Shown here one piece after another: positions 18,900 to 27,839 of a stretch of 64,000 nucleotides of DNA (position 1 is its first letter; each line of letters opens with the position of its first letter). The DNA lies in contig JAXMBX010000017.1 in the NCBI GenBank assembly GCA_046349635.1, forward strand, positions 1-64,000. The letters run 5' to 3'. A program made the translations under genes and the position numbers. The notes under the pieces were generated by a model. It was given only the letters and a program-made list of their open reading frames with translations, was not told the origin of the DNA and made no database searches. The DNA comes from JAXMBX01 sp046349635 (GTDB taxonomy: Bacteria > Planctomycetota > Planctomycetia > Planctomycetales > Planctomycetaceae).

Positions 18900-18924
18900 G
18901 AACTGCGGGTTGCCCGAGAAGAAC

Positions 18925-20403
18925 TCAGGGCATCGAGTGGACCAGGAGCGAGTCGTGACCCTCGGCGGACCAGTTGGAACTGGTGACCAGAACCAGCTTG
19001 CTCCCGGTATGCAGGCTCGTTTCCCGTTTGAGCCAGGCAATCACCTCTTCCAGCAGTTGGCGTTGATCCTGCTCGGAAGCCGAGGAGAGAATCGGCGTCA
19101 CTCCCCAGTACAACGTCATCCGTCGCGTCGATTCGGGCATCGTGCTGACTCCCAGGACGGGAATCGACAGCCGCTGCTTTGAAACGGCCAAGGCCGTGCG
19201 TCCACTTTCGGTGGCGACAGCGATGACCTCCGCCCCGAGCATGGCCGCGACCTTTCCCGCTCCCTGCGTCACCGCTTCGGTGACGGCGAGCGCGCGAGAC
19301 CGAGGGGCGGAGAAATGATCGGTCTCCTCGCGGGGCCCCATGAAGCGTTCCGCCTCGTGTGCCAATCGGCTCATCATGAAGACGGACTCCACGGGAAATT
19401 CTCCCGCCGCGGATTCTCCGGAGAGCATCACCGCATCGCTCCCATCCAGGACGGCGTTGGCGACGTCACTCGCTTCGGCGCGGGTCGGACGGCTGTGATG
19501 CTGCATGCTGTCGAGCATCTGGGTGGCGGTGATCACCGGGATGCGGTGCTGATTACACATCTTGATGACACGTTTCTGGAGCATGGGGACCCGCGCGATG
19601 TCCACTTCCACACCCAGATCACCGCGGGCAACCATGACGGCGTCCGTCAGTTCCAGGATGCGATCCAGTTCGGCGATGGCCTCCATCTTTTCGATCTTCG
19701 CGACGATCAGGGGCGTGACCGCGGGATGATGGGCCGCCATGGCCTCCTGCAGCTCCCGGATATCCTCGGCCTTCCGGACGAAGCTCAAGCCGATGAAATC
19801 CAGTCCGATCTGGAGCGCCCATTTGAGATCGTCCCGGTCCTTGTCGGTCAGGCAGGGGGTGCTTAACATCGCGCCGGGGAGATTCAGCCCCTGACGGCTT
19901 TTGAATGTTCCCGGCTGTTCGACGACGCAGACCAGCCGCCCCTCGGCCGCGTGCTTCTCCACCACCCGCATGCCTACGGTCCCATCCGCCAGCATGATGA
20001 CATTTCCGACGGCGAGTTCATCCACCAGGGGCGCGTAGGTGCAGGTGAGTTTGTGGGGATCGTCCGTCTGCGCACCGCGTACGAATTCAAACGTTTCTCC
20101 GTGCTGGCAGCGGATCGCGTCACCGGGGAGTTCATGCAGCCGGATCTTGGGACCGGAAAGATCCCCGAGAATTCCAATCGGTCGTTTCAACTCTTCGGAA
20201 ACCTGTCGAATGCGGGAAACGATCTGTCCCAGCCATTCGTGCGATCCGTGTGCAAAGTTGAGTCGGAAAATGTCTGCCCCGGCGAGGGCCATATCCCGGA
20301 TGGTGTCGAGACTTTCGGAAGCCGGGCCGATCGTGGCGATGATCTTCGTTTTGACATACGTCAGCTTTTCAACCCTGGGATGCGAACCAGTCGGTGTGTT
20401 CAA
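18925..20403 (-). CDS. pyk: Pyruvate kinase
   Basis: Cytoplasmic glycolytic enzyme converting PEP and ADP to pyruvate and ATP. The 492 residues have the family order: KTKIIATIGPAS, RLNFAHGSHEW (usually NFSHG), GDLSGPKIR, a B-domain, IVAKIEKMEAI with the catalytic Lys and Glu, MVARGDLGVE, ITATQMLDSM and TRAEASDVANAVLDGSDAVM. The C-terminal domain is present (ESGRTALAVSKQR; VLGVSTMPESTRR). The gene is uninterrupted. Its start overlaps the end of the upstream small membrane protein gene by 4 bases, so the two are probably co-transcribed. Together with the PTS enzyme I fragment at the window start it marks PEP metabolism. Confidence 0.96.
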   Translation of the reverse strand: MNTPTGSHPRVEKLTYVKTKIIATIGPASESLDTIRDMALAGADIFRLNFAHGSHEWLGQIVSRIRQVSEELKRPIGILGDLSGPKIRLHELPGDAIRCQHGETFEFVRGAQTDDPHKLTCTYAPLVDELAVGNVIMLADGTVGMRVVEKHAAEGRLVCVVEQPGTFKSRQGLNLPGAMLSTPCLTDKDRDDLKWALQIGLDFIGLSFVRKAEDIRELQEAMAAHHPAVTPLIVAKIEKMEAIAELDRILELTDAVMVARGDLGVEVDIARVPMLQKRVIKMCNQHRIPVITATQMLDSMQHHSRPTRAEASDVANAVLDGSDAVMLSGESAAGEFPVESVFMMSRLAHEAERFMGPREETDHFSAPRSRALAVTEAVTQGAGKVAAMLGAEVIAVATESGRTALAVSKQRLSIPVLGVSTMPESTRRMTLYWGVTPILSSASEQDQRQLLEEVIAWLKRETSLHTGSKLVLVTSSNWSAEGHDSLLVHSMP

Positions 20404-20821
20404 GATATCCCTGCGTCCTTTCCAAAATCACGAGGAGTTTGCGGAACCTGGTGAAACGCTTCCCGTTCGAACGGATTGTCCCGATAAGAATCGCGGCCGG
20501 TCAAAATCAGCCAGACGCTGCAGAGGAGATACGCGGGGATAAAGAAGGGCCCCAGCAGCCACTGCCGGACGTGTACCATTTTCATGGGCGTGGGGTGATT
20601 TCTAAAGCGGCCGGGGTACGTCCCAGAACGACGTGCCCCAGGGTCATGGCCATGGGCTGGATCGAAATCCGGTCAAATAACCAGTCGATCAGGCTCCCGG
20701 AGAAGCCGAGCACCCCTTCGCGACGGCGGACCGCTCCGCCAGCGCACAACCCCAGCAGGCCGACCGTCAGCCCGATCAGGCTGGCGGGGCTCGCCCACAC
20801 GTATTTGCCGACACTGAGCAT
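20400..20821 (-). CDS. Small membrane protein with HExxH-like motif, frameshifted
   Basis: Two adjacent frames form one protein of about 140 residues. The first half has a hydrophobic segment (ASLIGLTVGLLGLCAGGA) and continues PMAMTLGHVVLGRTPAALEIT. The second reads MVHVRQWLLGPFFIPAYLLC, then a hydrophobic helix and RDSYRDNPFEREAFHQ. The frame changes at about 20583-20593. Repair by one missing C and one extra A gives RPHEMVHVRQW at the junction, that is, an HEMVH motif. I recall similar uncharacterised planctomycete proteins with HE-x-VHVRQ and DNPFERE, from memory only. HExxH suggests a zinc metallopeptidase, but the protein is short and its function is unknown. It lies directly upstream of pyk with a 4-base overlap. 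Confidence 0.7.
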
Positions 20822-20982
20822 CCGTCCGATCCTTCACACACCTCGCGTCTCGCGCCGTTGGCTTCAGTCACGTCCTTGACTAAGCTATAGGGCAGGATTC
20901 AACATACTGTAGCGTCCCGCAGCGTTTTCAGCCTGCTTTTTTTGTCGATTTTGCAGCCTCTCCCGGGAGAAAGTCACCCCTC

Positions 20983-21927
20983 ATGCGTTCGATTCTGGTC
21001 ACCGGCGGTGCGGGTTTTCTGGGGAGCCATTTGTGCGACCGTCTCCTGGCGCGCGGGGATGAGGTCATTTGCGTCGACAATTATTTCACGGGGCGCAAGG
21101 AAAACATCGCGCACCTGATCGGCCACCCGCGGTTTGAAGTCGTCCGCCATGACATCGTCCATCCTCTTTTCCTGGAGGTGGACCAGATCTACAACATGGC
21201 GTGTCCCGCGTCTCCTCCCGCTTATCAGTCGAACCCGATCAAGACGATCAAGACGTCCACCGTGGGCATGGTCAACATCCTTGGGCTGGCGAAGCGCTGT
21301 CACGCCCGGGTTCTGCAGGCGTCCACCTCCGAAGTTTACGGCGATCCGGAAGTCCACCCTCAACGGGAAGACTACTGGGGGCACGTCAATCCGATTGGAC
21401 CGCGGAGCTGCTACGACGAAGGGAAGCGGGTCGCCGAATCCCTGTGCATGAATTATCACCAGTACAACCACGTCGAAATCCGGATCGTGCGGATTTTCAA
21501 CACGTACGGCCCCCGGATGGATCCCAAGGACGGGCGCGTCATCTCCAATTTCATCACGCAGGCGCTGCGGGGGGAACCGCTCTCTGTCTTCGGGGACGGA
21601 AAGCAGACCCGCTCCTTCTGCTATGTAGACGACCTGGTGGAAGGGATTATCCGGCTGATGGATCAGGACAAGGAAACCGGTCCTGTGAATATCGGCAATC
21701 CCAATGAATACACCATGCTGCAACTGGCGCAGGAAGTCCTGCGGCTGACCGGTTCACGCTCGCAACTCGCGCACCGCGACCTGCCCCAGGATGACCCCAA
21801 ACAGCGGTGCCCCGACATTTCCAAGGCGAAACAGCTGCTCAACTGGACACCCCAAGTTTCTTTGCAGGCGGGTCTGGAAAAAACGATCGCTTACTATCGG
21901 GACGTCCTGGGGATTGGCAAGGGGTAA
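20983..21927 (+). CDS. uxs: UDP-glucuronate decarboxylase (UDP-xylose synthase)
   Basis: NAD-dependent short-chain dehydrogenase that converts UDP-glucuronate to UDP-xylose for surface polysaccharides. The 314 residues begin with the Rossmann motif TGGAGFLGSH (~7-16). They carry CVDNYFTGRKENI, HDIVHPLFLEVDQIYNMACP, TSEVYGDPEVHPQ, the catalytic YDEGK (~146-150) and RIFNTYGPRM, then RSFCYVDDLVEGI. The combination ACPASPP plus SCYDEGKR is typical of UXS rather than general UDP-glucose epimerases. The ATG at 20983 has GGGAGAAAG upstream. The DnaA-like gene follows after 55 bases; a functional link is not evident. Confidence 0.92.
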   Translation: MRSILVTGGAGFLGSHLCDRLLARGDEVICVDNYFTGRKENIAHLIGHPRFEVVRHDIVHPLFLEVDQIYNMACPASPPAYQSNPIKTIKTSTVGMVNILGLAKRCHARVLQASTSEVYGDPEVHPQREDYWGHVNPIGPRSCYDEGKRVAESLCMNYHQYNHVEIRIVRIFNTYGPRMDPKDGRVISNFITQALRGEPLSVFGDGKQTRSFCYVDDLVEGIIRLMDQDKETGPVNIGNPNEYTMLQLAQEVLRLTGSRSQLAHRDLPQDDPKQRCPDISKAKQLLNWTPQVSLQAGLEKTIAYYRDVLGIGKG

Positions 21928-21982
21928 GAGGACCTTATCCGGCTCTCTCCACGACTCCTTTCTTCTGTGAGGCCGAAACGAC

Positions 21983-23017
21983 GTGAATTCTCCTGCGGGC
22001 CAAGGCCGTGATTCCCTCTCTCCTTCCGGAGAGGGTTTTGTCATCCTCCCCGAGAATCGCCTGGCCTATACTGCCGTCACGCGCTGGCCCGATCCGACAC
22101 AGGAGATTCCGCTGCTGATTCTGTACGGCACGTCGGGGATCGGAAAGTCGCACCTTGTCCAGTACGCTTTGAACCTGGTGCAGGAAAGAAATCCTGACTG
22201 GAAACCGAAGCATCTCACTGCGTCCACGTTCGCCGCCGAATTGGCCGAGGCGTCCGAATCGCGCGGGATCGCACGGTTCCAGAAACAATACCGCACGGCT
22301 GACCTGCTGATCCTGGAAGATCTGCAGGGAATTGAGCGCCGTCCGGAGACGCAGCAGCAACTGGTGGCCTTGCTGGATGAGTTCCTGAAAGAGGGGAAGC
22401 CCCTGCTTTTAACCAGCCGCAAACCAGTCGGCGAACTGGAAGGATTTTCCGCGAAGTTCATCAGCCGCTGTCATGGAGGATTGATCGTTCCGTTGCGCAA
22501 GCCTGGGGCGGAGAGTCGCAAACTGCTGTGGGAGCATTTTGCGAAAAAACGCCACCTGCTGCTTCCGGAGGAAGTGTTGTCACTCCTGGCGACGAAATGC
22601 GATGTTTCTCCCCGCGAGATTCAGGGGATTCTGCTGCAGATTGAAAACTTGGCGCGGCAGTCTAAAAAGTTGCTGGATGTCTCGCTGGTCAAACGTTTCC
22701 TCGACACGGAACTTCCACAGGTGCGGATGAACCTGAAGGAAATCGCCCGAATCACCGCACAACATTTTGGGATCCCTCTGGCGCGGCTGCGGTCCGCGCA
22801 ACGAGACCAGACGACCGTCATTCCGCGCCAATGTGCGATGCTCCTGGCGCGGGAACTGACGTCGGACCACCTGGAAAGCATCGGCAAGTTCTTTGGAGGG
22901 CGGGATCACAGCACGGTCGTGCGCGCCTGCCAGCGACTGCAATCGCAGTTGGGGGATGACCCGGAACTCCGCAGACATCTGCAGCAATTGCGGGCAAAGC
23001 TGGGGCATGAAAGTTGA
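21983..23017 (+). CDS. DnaA-like AAA+ ATPase lacking the N-terminal domains
   Basis: A 344-residue DnaA paralogue with a GTG start. It has the AAA+ core with Walker A GTSGIGKSH (~49-57), Walker B-type LILEDLQGI, sensor-1-type LLLTSRKPVGEL and a sensor-2-like region around REIQGILLQIENLARQ. A C-terminal DnaA domain IV follows with the DNA-binding signature FFGGRDHSTVVRACQRL (~303-319). Canonical DnaA has about 450 residues; here the N-terminal DnaB/DiaA-binding domain I and linker II are missing. It keeps more than Hda, which lacks domain IV. So it could be an auxiliary initiator, a DnaA-box-binding regulator, or the sole DnaA of this lineage. No dnaN/recF/gyrB cluster or obvious DnaA-box array lies next to it. 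Confidence 0.85.
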   Translation: MNSPAGQGRDSLSPSGEGFVILPENRLAYTAVTRWPDPTQEIPLLILYGTSGIGKSHLVQYALNLVQERNPDWKPKHLTASTFAAELAEASESRGIARFQKQYRTADLLILEDLQGIERRPETQQQLVALLDEFLKEGKPLLLTSRKPVGELEGFSAKFISRCHGGLIVPLRKPGAESRKLLWEHFAKKRHLLLPEEVLSLLATKCDVSPREIQGILLQIENLARQSKKLLDVSLVKRFLDTELPQVRMNLKEIARITAQHFGIPLARLRSAQRDQTTVIPRQCAMLLARELTSDHLESIGKFFGGRDHSTVVRACQRLQSQLGDDPELRRHLQQLRAKLGHES

Positions 23018-23367
23018 CGTCGCCAGCGTTTTCCAGGCAGCGAAATCGGCTCTCCTTTCCGATCTTGGTTTTTTTCTCTTGACCTCAATCATGCTGGCCG
23101 ATAAAGTAATCACAACTTAGTCGTGATTTATTTCTCCTCCCATCCAATCACGTTTGACCGCGCCAGAAATGGGCGATTTTTCGCCAGGGAGTTGAGAACA
23201 TGAGGCAAGGATCCACGGGCTCGATGGAACGAGCGGGTCTGCAGATGATTTATTGGGCCACCAGCGACAAGGAGGATGCGCTGATTACTTCATCTCCTCA
23301 GGGATTTCACACCTGTCACTCAGGACCGGCCGCCGCCGGGATCACGTTCCGCTGTTGATGCGGACAT
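23018..23367. other. Intergenic region with weak hairpin
   Basis: No supported gene in 350 bases. A weak stem (AATCAC/GTGATT, 23108-23128) followed by TTATTT may end the DnaA-like transcript. A 52-codon plus-strand frame starting near 23201 was considered but has no supporting features. Confidence 0.4.
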
Positions 23368-23481
23368 TCAAACATCGCTCCTGCCCCCCATGAGATGCCT
23401 GAGCATCTCCGGAGTGATTTCCACCCCATGTTTTTCCTGACCGCGGGTTTCGGGCACGCGGACAGGGTTCCCTGTACTCAT
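23368..23481 (-). CDS. Possible 37-residue protein
   Basis: A short frame on the minus strand, divergent from the HAD gene. It starts at an ATG directly preceded by the purine-rich GAGGGGAGGT, which includes a near-consensus Shine-Dalgarno, although its spacing to the ATG is unusually tight. The translation (MSTGNPVRVPETRGQEKHGV, then EITPEMLRHLMGGRSDV) looks protein-like, with balanced charge and an amphipathic helix. A G6 run in its 3' end, of the type shortened elsewhere in this window, could instead shift it to end QERCLNVRINSGT. I do not recognise a family. Confidence 0.35.
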   Translation of the reverse strand: MSTGNPVRVPETRGQEKHGVEITPEMLRHLMGGRSDV

Positions 23482-23524
23482 ACCTCCCCTCGCGGAGTGT
23501 TCTTATTTTTGATTCGAGGATGAG

Positions 23525-24355
23525 ATGAAACGTCGTGGATTTTTGATCGATATGGACGGAGTATTGTATCGCGGCAGCGAGATGATCCAGGGAGCGGATG
23601 AATTCATCGGTCGGCTGCGCGAAAACGAGATTCCGTTTCTCTTTCTGACGAACAACAGCCAGCGGACCCGCCGGGACGTCGTCACCAAACTGCAACGGAT
23701 GGGAATCGACGTCGAGGAAGAACACGTTTTCACGTGCGCCATGGCGACCGCGCGGTTCCTGGCGGACCAAAAGCCGGAAGGAACCGCCTTCGTCATCGGC
23801 GAGGGAGGGTTACACCAGGCGCTCCACCAGAACGGCTACTCGATCGTCGACTACGATCCCGATTACGTCGTCATTGGGGAAGGGCGAACGCTCACGTTTG
23901 AAATGATGGAAACGGCGGTCCGGATGGTTCACGGCGGAGCGAAGCTGATCGCCACGAACCTCGACCCCAGTTGCCCCACCCAACAGGGCATCCGTCCCGG
24001 TTGCGGCGCACTCGTCGCGATGGTTGAGGCGGCGACCGGGAGGAAGGCATTCAGCGTCGGCAAACCGAGCCCCATCATGATGCGGACCGCCCGCAAGGAA
24101 CTGGGGCTGACCGCAGATGAGACCATCATGATCGGCGACACGATGGAGACCGACATTCTGGGAGGGCTGCAGATGGGCTATCGCACGATCCTCGTTCTCT
24201 CCGGAGGAACGGCCTTGTCCGATCTCGACAATTACTCCTACCGCCCCGACCGAATCGTCGATTCGATCCGGGACCTGATCGATCTGCAGGAAGTGACCCG
24301 TTCCGGAGCAAAACTGATCCGAAGGCACGAACTTCTTCCGACGACCGCGTCGTAA
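23525..24355 (+). CDS. HAD-IIA family phosphatase (NagD-like)
   Basis: Cytoplasmic haloacid-dehalogenase-type phosphatase of subclass IIA. The 276 residues show motif I LIDMDGVLYRG (Asp nucleophile ~9, second Asp ~11), motif II FLTNNSQRTRR, the cap domain with TNLDPSCPTQQGIRPGCG typical of NagD/4-nitrophenylphosphatase relatives, motif III Lys in GKPSPIMM and motif IV MIGDTMETDILGG. Likely substrates are nucleotide monophosphates or sugar phosphates, which the sequence cannot decide. The ATG at 23525 has GAGGATGAG upstream. A strong terminator follows at 24418, so it is a single-gene unit. Confidence 0.9.
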   Translation: MKRRGFLIDMDGVLYRGSEMIQGADEFIGRLRENEIPFLFLTNNSQRTRRDVVTKLQRMGIDVEEEHVFTCAMATARFLADQKPEGTAFVIGEGGLHQALHQNGYSIVDYDPDYVVIGEGRTLTFEMMETAVRMVHGGAKLIATNLDPSCPTQQGIRPGCGALVAMVEAATGRKAFSVGKPSPIMMRTARKELGLTADETIMIGDTMETDILGGLQMGYRTILVLSGGTALSDLDNYSYRPDRIVDSIRDLIDLQEVTRSGAKLIRRHELLPTTAS

Positions 24356-24417
24356 TTTTTTTCGCAGGGTAATGATTTATTTATTGTCACGTTTTTCCGT
24401 CAGCCACTCCTTTTCAG

Positions 24418-24453
24418 AAGTGGAGGCCATGTTCGCATGGTCTCCACTTTTTT
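24418..24453 (+). terminator. Intrinsic terminator after the HAD gene
   Basis: A 14-bp stem with one G/T pair (AAGTGGAGGCCATG / CATGGTCTCCACTT) closes on a TTCG tetraloop and runs into six Ts. It lies 62 bases after the stop codon. Confidence 0.93.
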
Positions 24454-24582
24454 GTTTGCGGAAATGCAACTCTCAGATGAGGGCGCACTTCAGCGGGCCG
24501 TTCCTGGCGAAGATCCAGGGGCAATCCTTGAGCTTCGATCTGACCGGAACGAAAACGGAAGCGTCGTGAGTCAAATACTACC

Positions 24583-24640
24583 AGCGTTCCACGTTTTCTT
24601 TACCCGTGTTCCACGGTGTTCTCTACCAGTGTTCCACTGG
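24583..24640. repeat. Short 22-23 bp tandem repeat at the end of dus
   Basis: GTTCCAC recurs at 24586, 24608 and 24631, embedded in units of the type GTTCCACG-T-TTCT-TACC. The last unit overlaps the 3' end of dus. It is probably a minor slippage-generated minisatellite. Confidence 0.5.
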
Positions 24641-25708
24641 GCCGCTGGGAACAGGGATGTGCAGATCGGGGAGCATGCCGGTCCGGCTGCCGCGGGTGGG
24701 GCCGCGTTCCGCGATCCGCTGCACGATCTCTTCCAATTCCTCGCGTGTGCGCGCCTGCTGAAAGTCATTCCGCAACCGGCCGGGGACATACATCCCGCGC
24801 AGGTACCAGTGCGCCATCTTACGGAAGAACGGAACCCCGCGCTCCATCCCCTGCAGTTCAATCAGGTACTGCAACTGCTTCATGAGCAATCCGAGGCGTT
24901 CTTCAAACGTGCCGAGCAAGGGATAACGCCCGGTCCGTTCCCACTCGGTGAGTTGGACGAAGATCCAGGGATTGGCAAGTGCCCCGCGCCCGACGGAAAC
25001 TCCGTGGCAGCCGGTCTCCTCGAACATGCGGGCCGCGTCGGGAATGTTGCGAATATCTCCATTGCCGATGACGGGGATGCGTTGCACGGCTTCGACAACC
25101 GCGCGGATGCCGCTGCGGTCAACGGTCCCCGAGAATCCCTGCTCACGGGTACGGCCGTGAATCGCAACGGCTGCCACTCCGACGTCTTCAAACGCGCGGG
25201 CGAACGCCGGAGCGGTGATGGTCCGGCTGTCCCAGCCCAGTCGCATCTTCACGGTGACGGGAATTTTGACCCCTTCGACCACCTTGCGGACCAGTTCCAC
25301 CGTGCGGTCCCGCTCGCACATCATGCTGGCCCCGGCCCCCCCCTTGGTGATGCGGTCCACGGGGCAGCCCATGTTGATGTCGATCGACTGCGTCCCGCGC
25401 GCTTCCAGGAACTGTGCGGCGTCCCGCATCACCTCCGGCTCCGCGCCGAAGATCTGGACCGACAAAGGGACGTCCTCCGGGCAGGTCTCGATCAGTTCCC
25501 GGGTTTTGCGGCTTCCCTCGAGCAGGCCGCGCGCGTTCACCAGATCCGTCGTGCAAAGTCCCACGCCGCCGATCTGCCGGATGATGCGGCGGAACGGCAG
25601 ATTCGTGAAGCCCGCGAGCGGCGACAGCAGGTACCGTGACTCCAGACGGAGGCTGCCGTATGACAACGGCTCACGCGGCGGAGGGGGAGGGTAACTGACG
25701 TATTCCAT
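24623..25708 (-). CDS. dus: tRNA-dihydrouridine synthase
   Basis: FMN-dependent enzyme that reduces specific uridines of the tRNA D-loop. The 361 residues fold as a TIM barrel followed by a helical tRNA-binding domain. Motifs are LLSPLAGFTNLPFRR (FMN site), VQIFGAEPEVM, the catalytic-cysteine region DINMGCPVDRITKGGAGA (~128-145), VKMRLGWD, AIHGRTREQGFSG, IPVIGNGDI and VSVGRGALANPWIF. GCP-x5-KGGAGA resembles the DusB branch. The N-terminus has a proline run (YPPPPPREP). It is read away from queE, with 190 bases between. Confidence 0.92.
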   Translation of the reverse strand: MEYVSYPPPPPREPLSYGSLRLESRYLLSPLAGFTNLPFRRIIRQIGGVGLCTTDLVNARGLLEGSRKTRELIETCPEDVPLSVQIFGAEPEVMRDAAQFLEARGTQSIDINMGCPVDRITKGGAGASMMCERDRTVELVRKVVEGVKIPVTVKMRLGWDSRTITAPAFARAFEDVGVAAVAIHGRTREQGFSGTVDRSGIRAVVEAVQRIPVIGNGDIRNIPDAARMFEETGCHGVSVGRGALANPWIFVQLTEWERTGRYPLLGTFEERLGLLMKQLQYLIELQGMERGVPFFRKMAHWYLRGMYVPGRLRNDFQQARTREELEEIVQRIAERGPTRGSRTGMLPDLHIPVPSGPVEHW

Positions 25709-25899
25709 GCAAGTTCACAGGCCAGAGGAAAGCGATGATTTCAGGGACTCTACTACCTTATCCGGCGACGTCGATTTGGCCCAGTTTCAAATGATTGCAT
25801 CTGCGAATTCAGCCTGAATTCCCAGTAAAATCCGGGCTTCGGGCCGTTTTCCGCCAGCAACCACGACACCGGGGGTGATGCGGGATAAAATGCAGGACT

Positions 25900-26650
25900 A
25901 TGGTCCGCGAACCTGTCCCACCTCCGACGATCCCGATCGTTCCCGCCACTCAAGGAACGTCCCTGTTGCGCTGCGCGGAGATTTTCCATTCCATTCAGGG
26001 GGAAGGGAGCCTGATGGGGACGGAGTCGGTCTTCGTCCGGACGACCGGGTGCAATCTCCGCTGCTGGTTCTGCGACACTCCCTATACGTCCTGGGAACCG
26101 GAAGGGGAACAATTAAGCAGCCGCGAGGTTCTGGACCGGGTTCTGAAATTCGGATCGCGGCACGTGGTCCTCACCGGCGGAGAACCGCTGCTGCAACCGG
26201 CGTTGATCCCTCTCAGCGTGGCACTCCGGGAGCAGAAACAGCACGTGACGGTGGAAACGGCGGGGACCGTGTACCGTCCCGTCGCGGCCGATCTGATGTC
26301 GATCAGCCCCAAGTTGTCCAATTCCACGCCGGAGGAATCCCGCTCCCTCAAGTGGTCCCGCCGTCATGCCCAGCAGCGAGAAAACCGGAACGTCGTCACT
26401 CGACTGATGGCGGAGTATCTGTACCAGTTGAAATTTGTCGTCGAACAGCCTGAGGATCTGCCGGAGATTCTTACCTATCTGGAAGCTTTTCCCCAAGTGA
26501 CGGCTGAGCGGGTGTGGCTGATGCCCGAAGCCCGGACGCAGCAGGAACACGCCGACAAACGGGCGTGGCTGGAACCGCTCGCTGCTTCACACGGATTCCG
26601 ATTCGCCCACGGCTGCACATCGAACTGTGGGGAAACGTGCGGGGAAGTAG
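25900..26650 (+). CDS. queE: 7-carboxy-7-deazaguanine synthase, two indels near the C-terminus
   Basis: Radical-SAM enzyme of queuosine precursor synthesis: 6-carboxytetrahydropterin to 7-carboxy-7-deazaguanine. Visible are FHSIQGEGSLMGTESVFVR, the CX3CX2C cluster motif in TTGCNLRCWFCDTPYTSW (~50-67), LTGGEPLLQP and ETAGTVY. Near the end the frame drifts. Adding one C at 26605-26608 and one G at 26641-26644 restores APRLHIELWGNVRGK and a TAG at 26648-26650, the standard family ending. Without repair the frame reads on to 26715 with an atypical Cys-rich tail. The corrected protein has about 250 residues. No other queuosine gene (queC, queD, queF) is in the window. It converges on the Gfo/Idh/MocA gene and their ends may overlap. 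Confidence 0.88.
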
Positions 26651-27766
26651 CTCGCTTCCTCCAGCGTGAACGCCGGGAGGGTACGACCTTGCCACCGGCC
26701 ATCGCGGACTCGTGAGCACAGATTCCCCACGGTCCAGTTGGCGGATTGGACGGCGTTGGGCCAGGGGTCGCGATTGTTGATCAGTGCGTCGACGAATTCA
26801 TTCACCAGGTGCGGGTGCGAGCCGCCGTGCCCTCCCCTGGATGAAGGAGAGATGATCCGCGTCCTGAATCGTGCGGGTGAATTTCCGGATCGGTTCCGGA
26901 AGAAGGTGCGCGAAGTCCGGTACGGTCACTTTCGACGGGATTTCGTGCTCCGGCTTCTTGGCAGTGTGAATGACGTGTTCCTCCCCTTCCACCAGAGACC
27001 ATTCGAAACTTTTCTTGGTGCCGTAGACGTCGAAGCTCTCCCGGTACTGACGGGCGGTGTCATACAGGAACCGCCAGATGTGGCAGGCGATATCCGAATC
27101 CTTGATCTTGATATGGCAGGATTCCACCGCGAAGGGATTGCCGGACTTCTGCTTGATGTCCTCGCGGACGCTCCCCGAGCCGAAGCAACTGACGTATTCC
27201 GCCCGCCCGTTGACCAGTCCCAGACAGGGGCTGACGACGTGCGTTGCGTAGTGCATGGGGATCATCCGTTCCCAATAATCCGGCCAGCCATCCATGTCCT
27301 GCGGATGCGAGGCCGCCATGTGCTGGATCTTGCCCAGTTCTCCCTTTTCGTAGAGATCCTTCACGAACAGGAACTCGCGGGAATAGACGACCGTTTCCGC
27401 CATCATGTACTTGAGGCCGGTCTGCTTCACCAATTCGCAGATCTGGCGGCATTCCTCGATGGTGGTCGCCATCGGGACGGTACACATGACATGCTTGCCC
27501 GCCTTGAGAGCGGCGAGGGACATGGAGGCGTGATCCGGAATGGGGGAGTTGATATGCACGAAATCGACGTTCGGATCTTTCAGGACATCCTCGTAACGGA
27601 TGTACCGCTTCTCGATGCCGAAGTGATCGCCGACCTTGTTCATCTTCTCGGCATTGCGCTGGCAGATGGCGTACATATTCGCCTGCGGATGCGCCTGGTA
27701 GATCGGAATGAATTCCGCTCCGAAACCAAGTCCGATGATCGCGACGTTCACTTTTCCAGCGGGCAT
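26587..27766 (-). CDS. Gfo/Idh/MocA family oxidoreductase, three indels near the C-terminus
   Basis: NAD(P)-dependent sugar/cyclitol oxidoreductase type. The N-terminus has the Rossmann motif (KVNVAIIGLGFGAEFIPIY). HINSPIPDHASMSLAALKAG and KHVMCTVPMATTIEECRQI follow at the position of the usual EKP motif, here TVPMA, so the lysine typical of dehydrogenases is absent. The frame breaks at 26834-26838. One added G gives FIQGGGHGGSHPHLVNEFVD. Two near-compensating changes (~26723 and ~26677) restore ICAHESAMAGGKVVP followed by PAFTLEE. The true stop is uncertain; the frame given ends at 26587 and would overlap queE by about 60 bases. Substrate is unknown. Large families of these enzymes are typical of planctomycetes. 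Confidence 0.82.
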
Positions 27767-27839
27767 GATCCTGTCCCTTCCGAATTTCGGAGTCGTCTGT
27801 CTTGAAGTGACTACTCTGCGGTATGACTTCTTGAGCGCG

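Noticed and set aside
23201..23358. 52-codon plus-strand frame
   Set aside because: No ribosome site, no recognisable sequence features and overlap with a transcript-end region.
24437..25639. Plus-strand open frame of 400 codons after the HAD terminator
   Set aside because: Shadow of the tRNA-dihydrouridine synthase gene on the minus strand.
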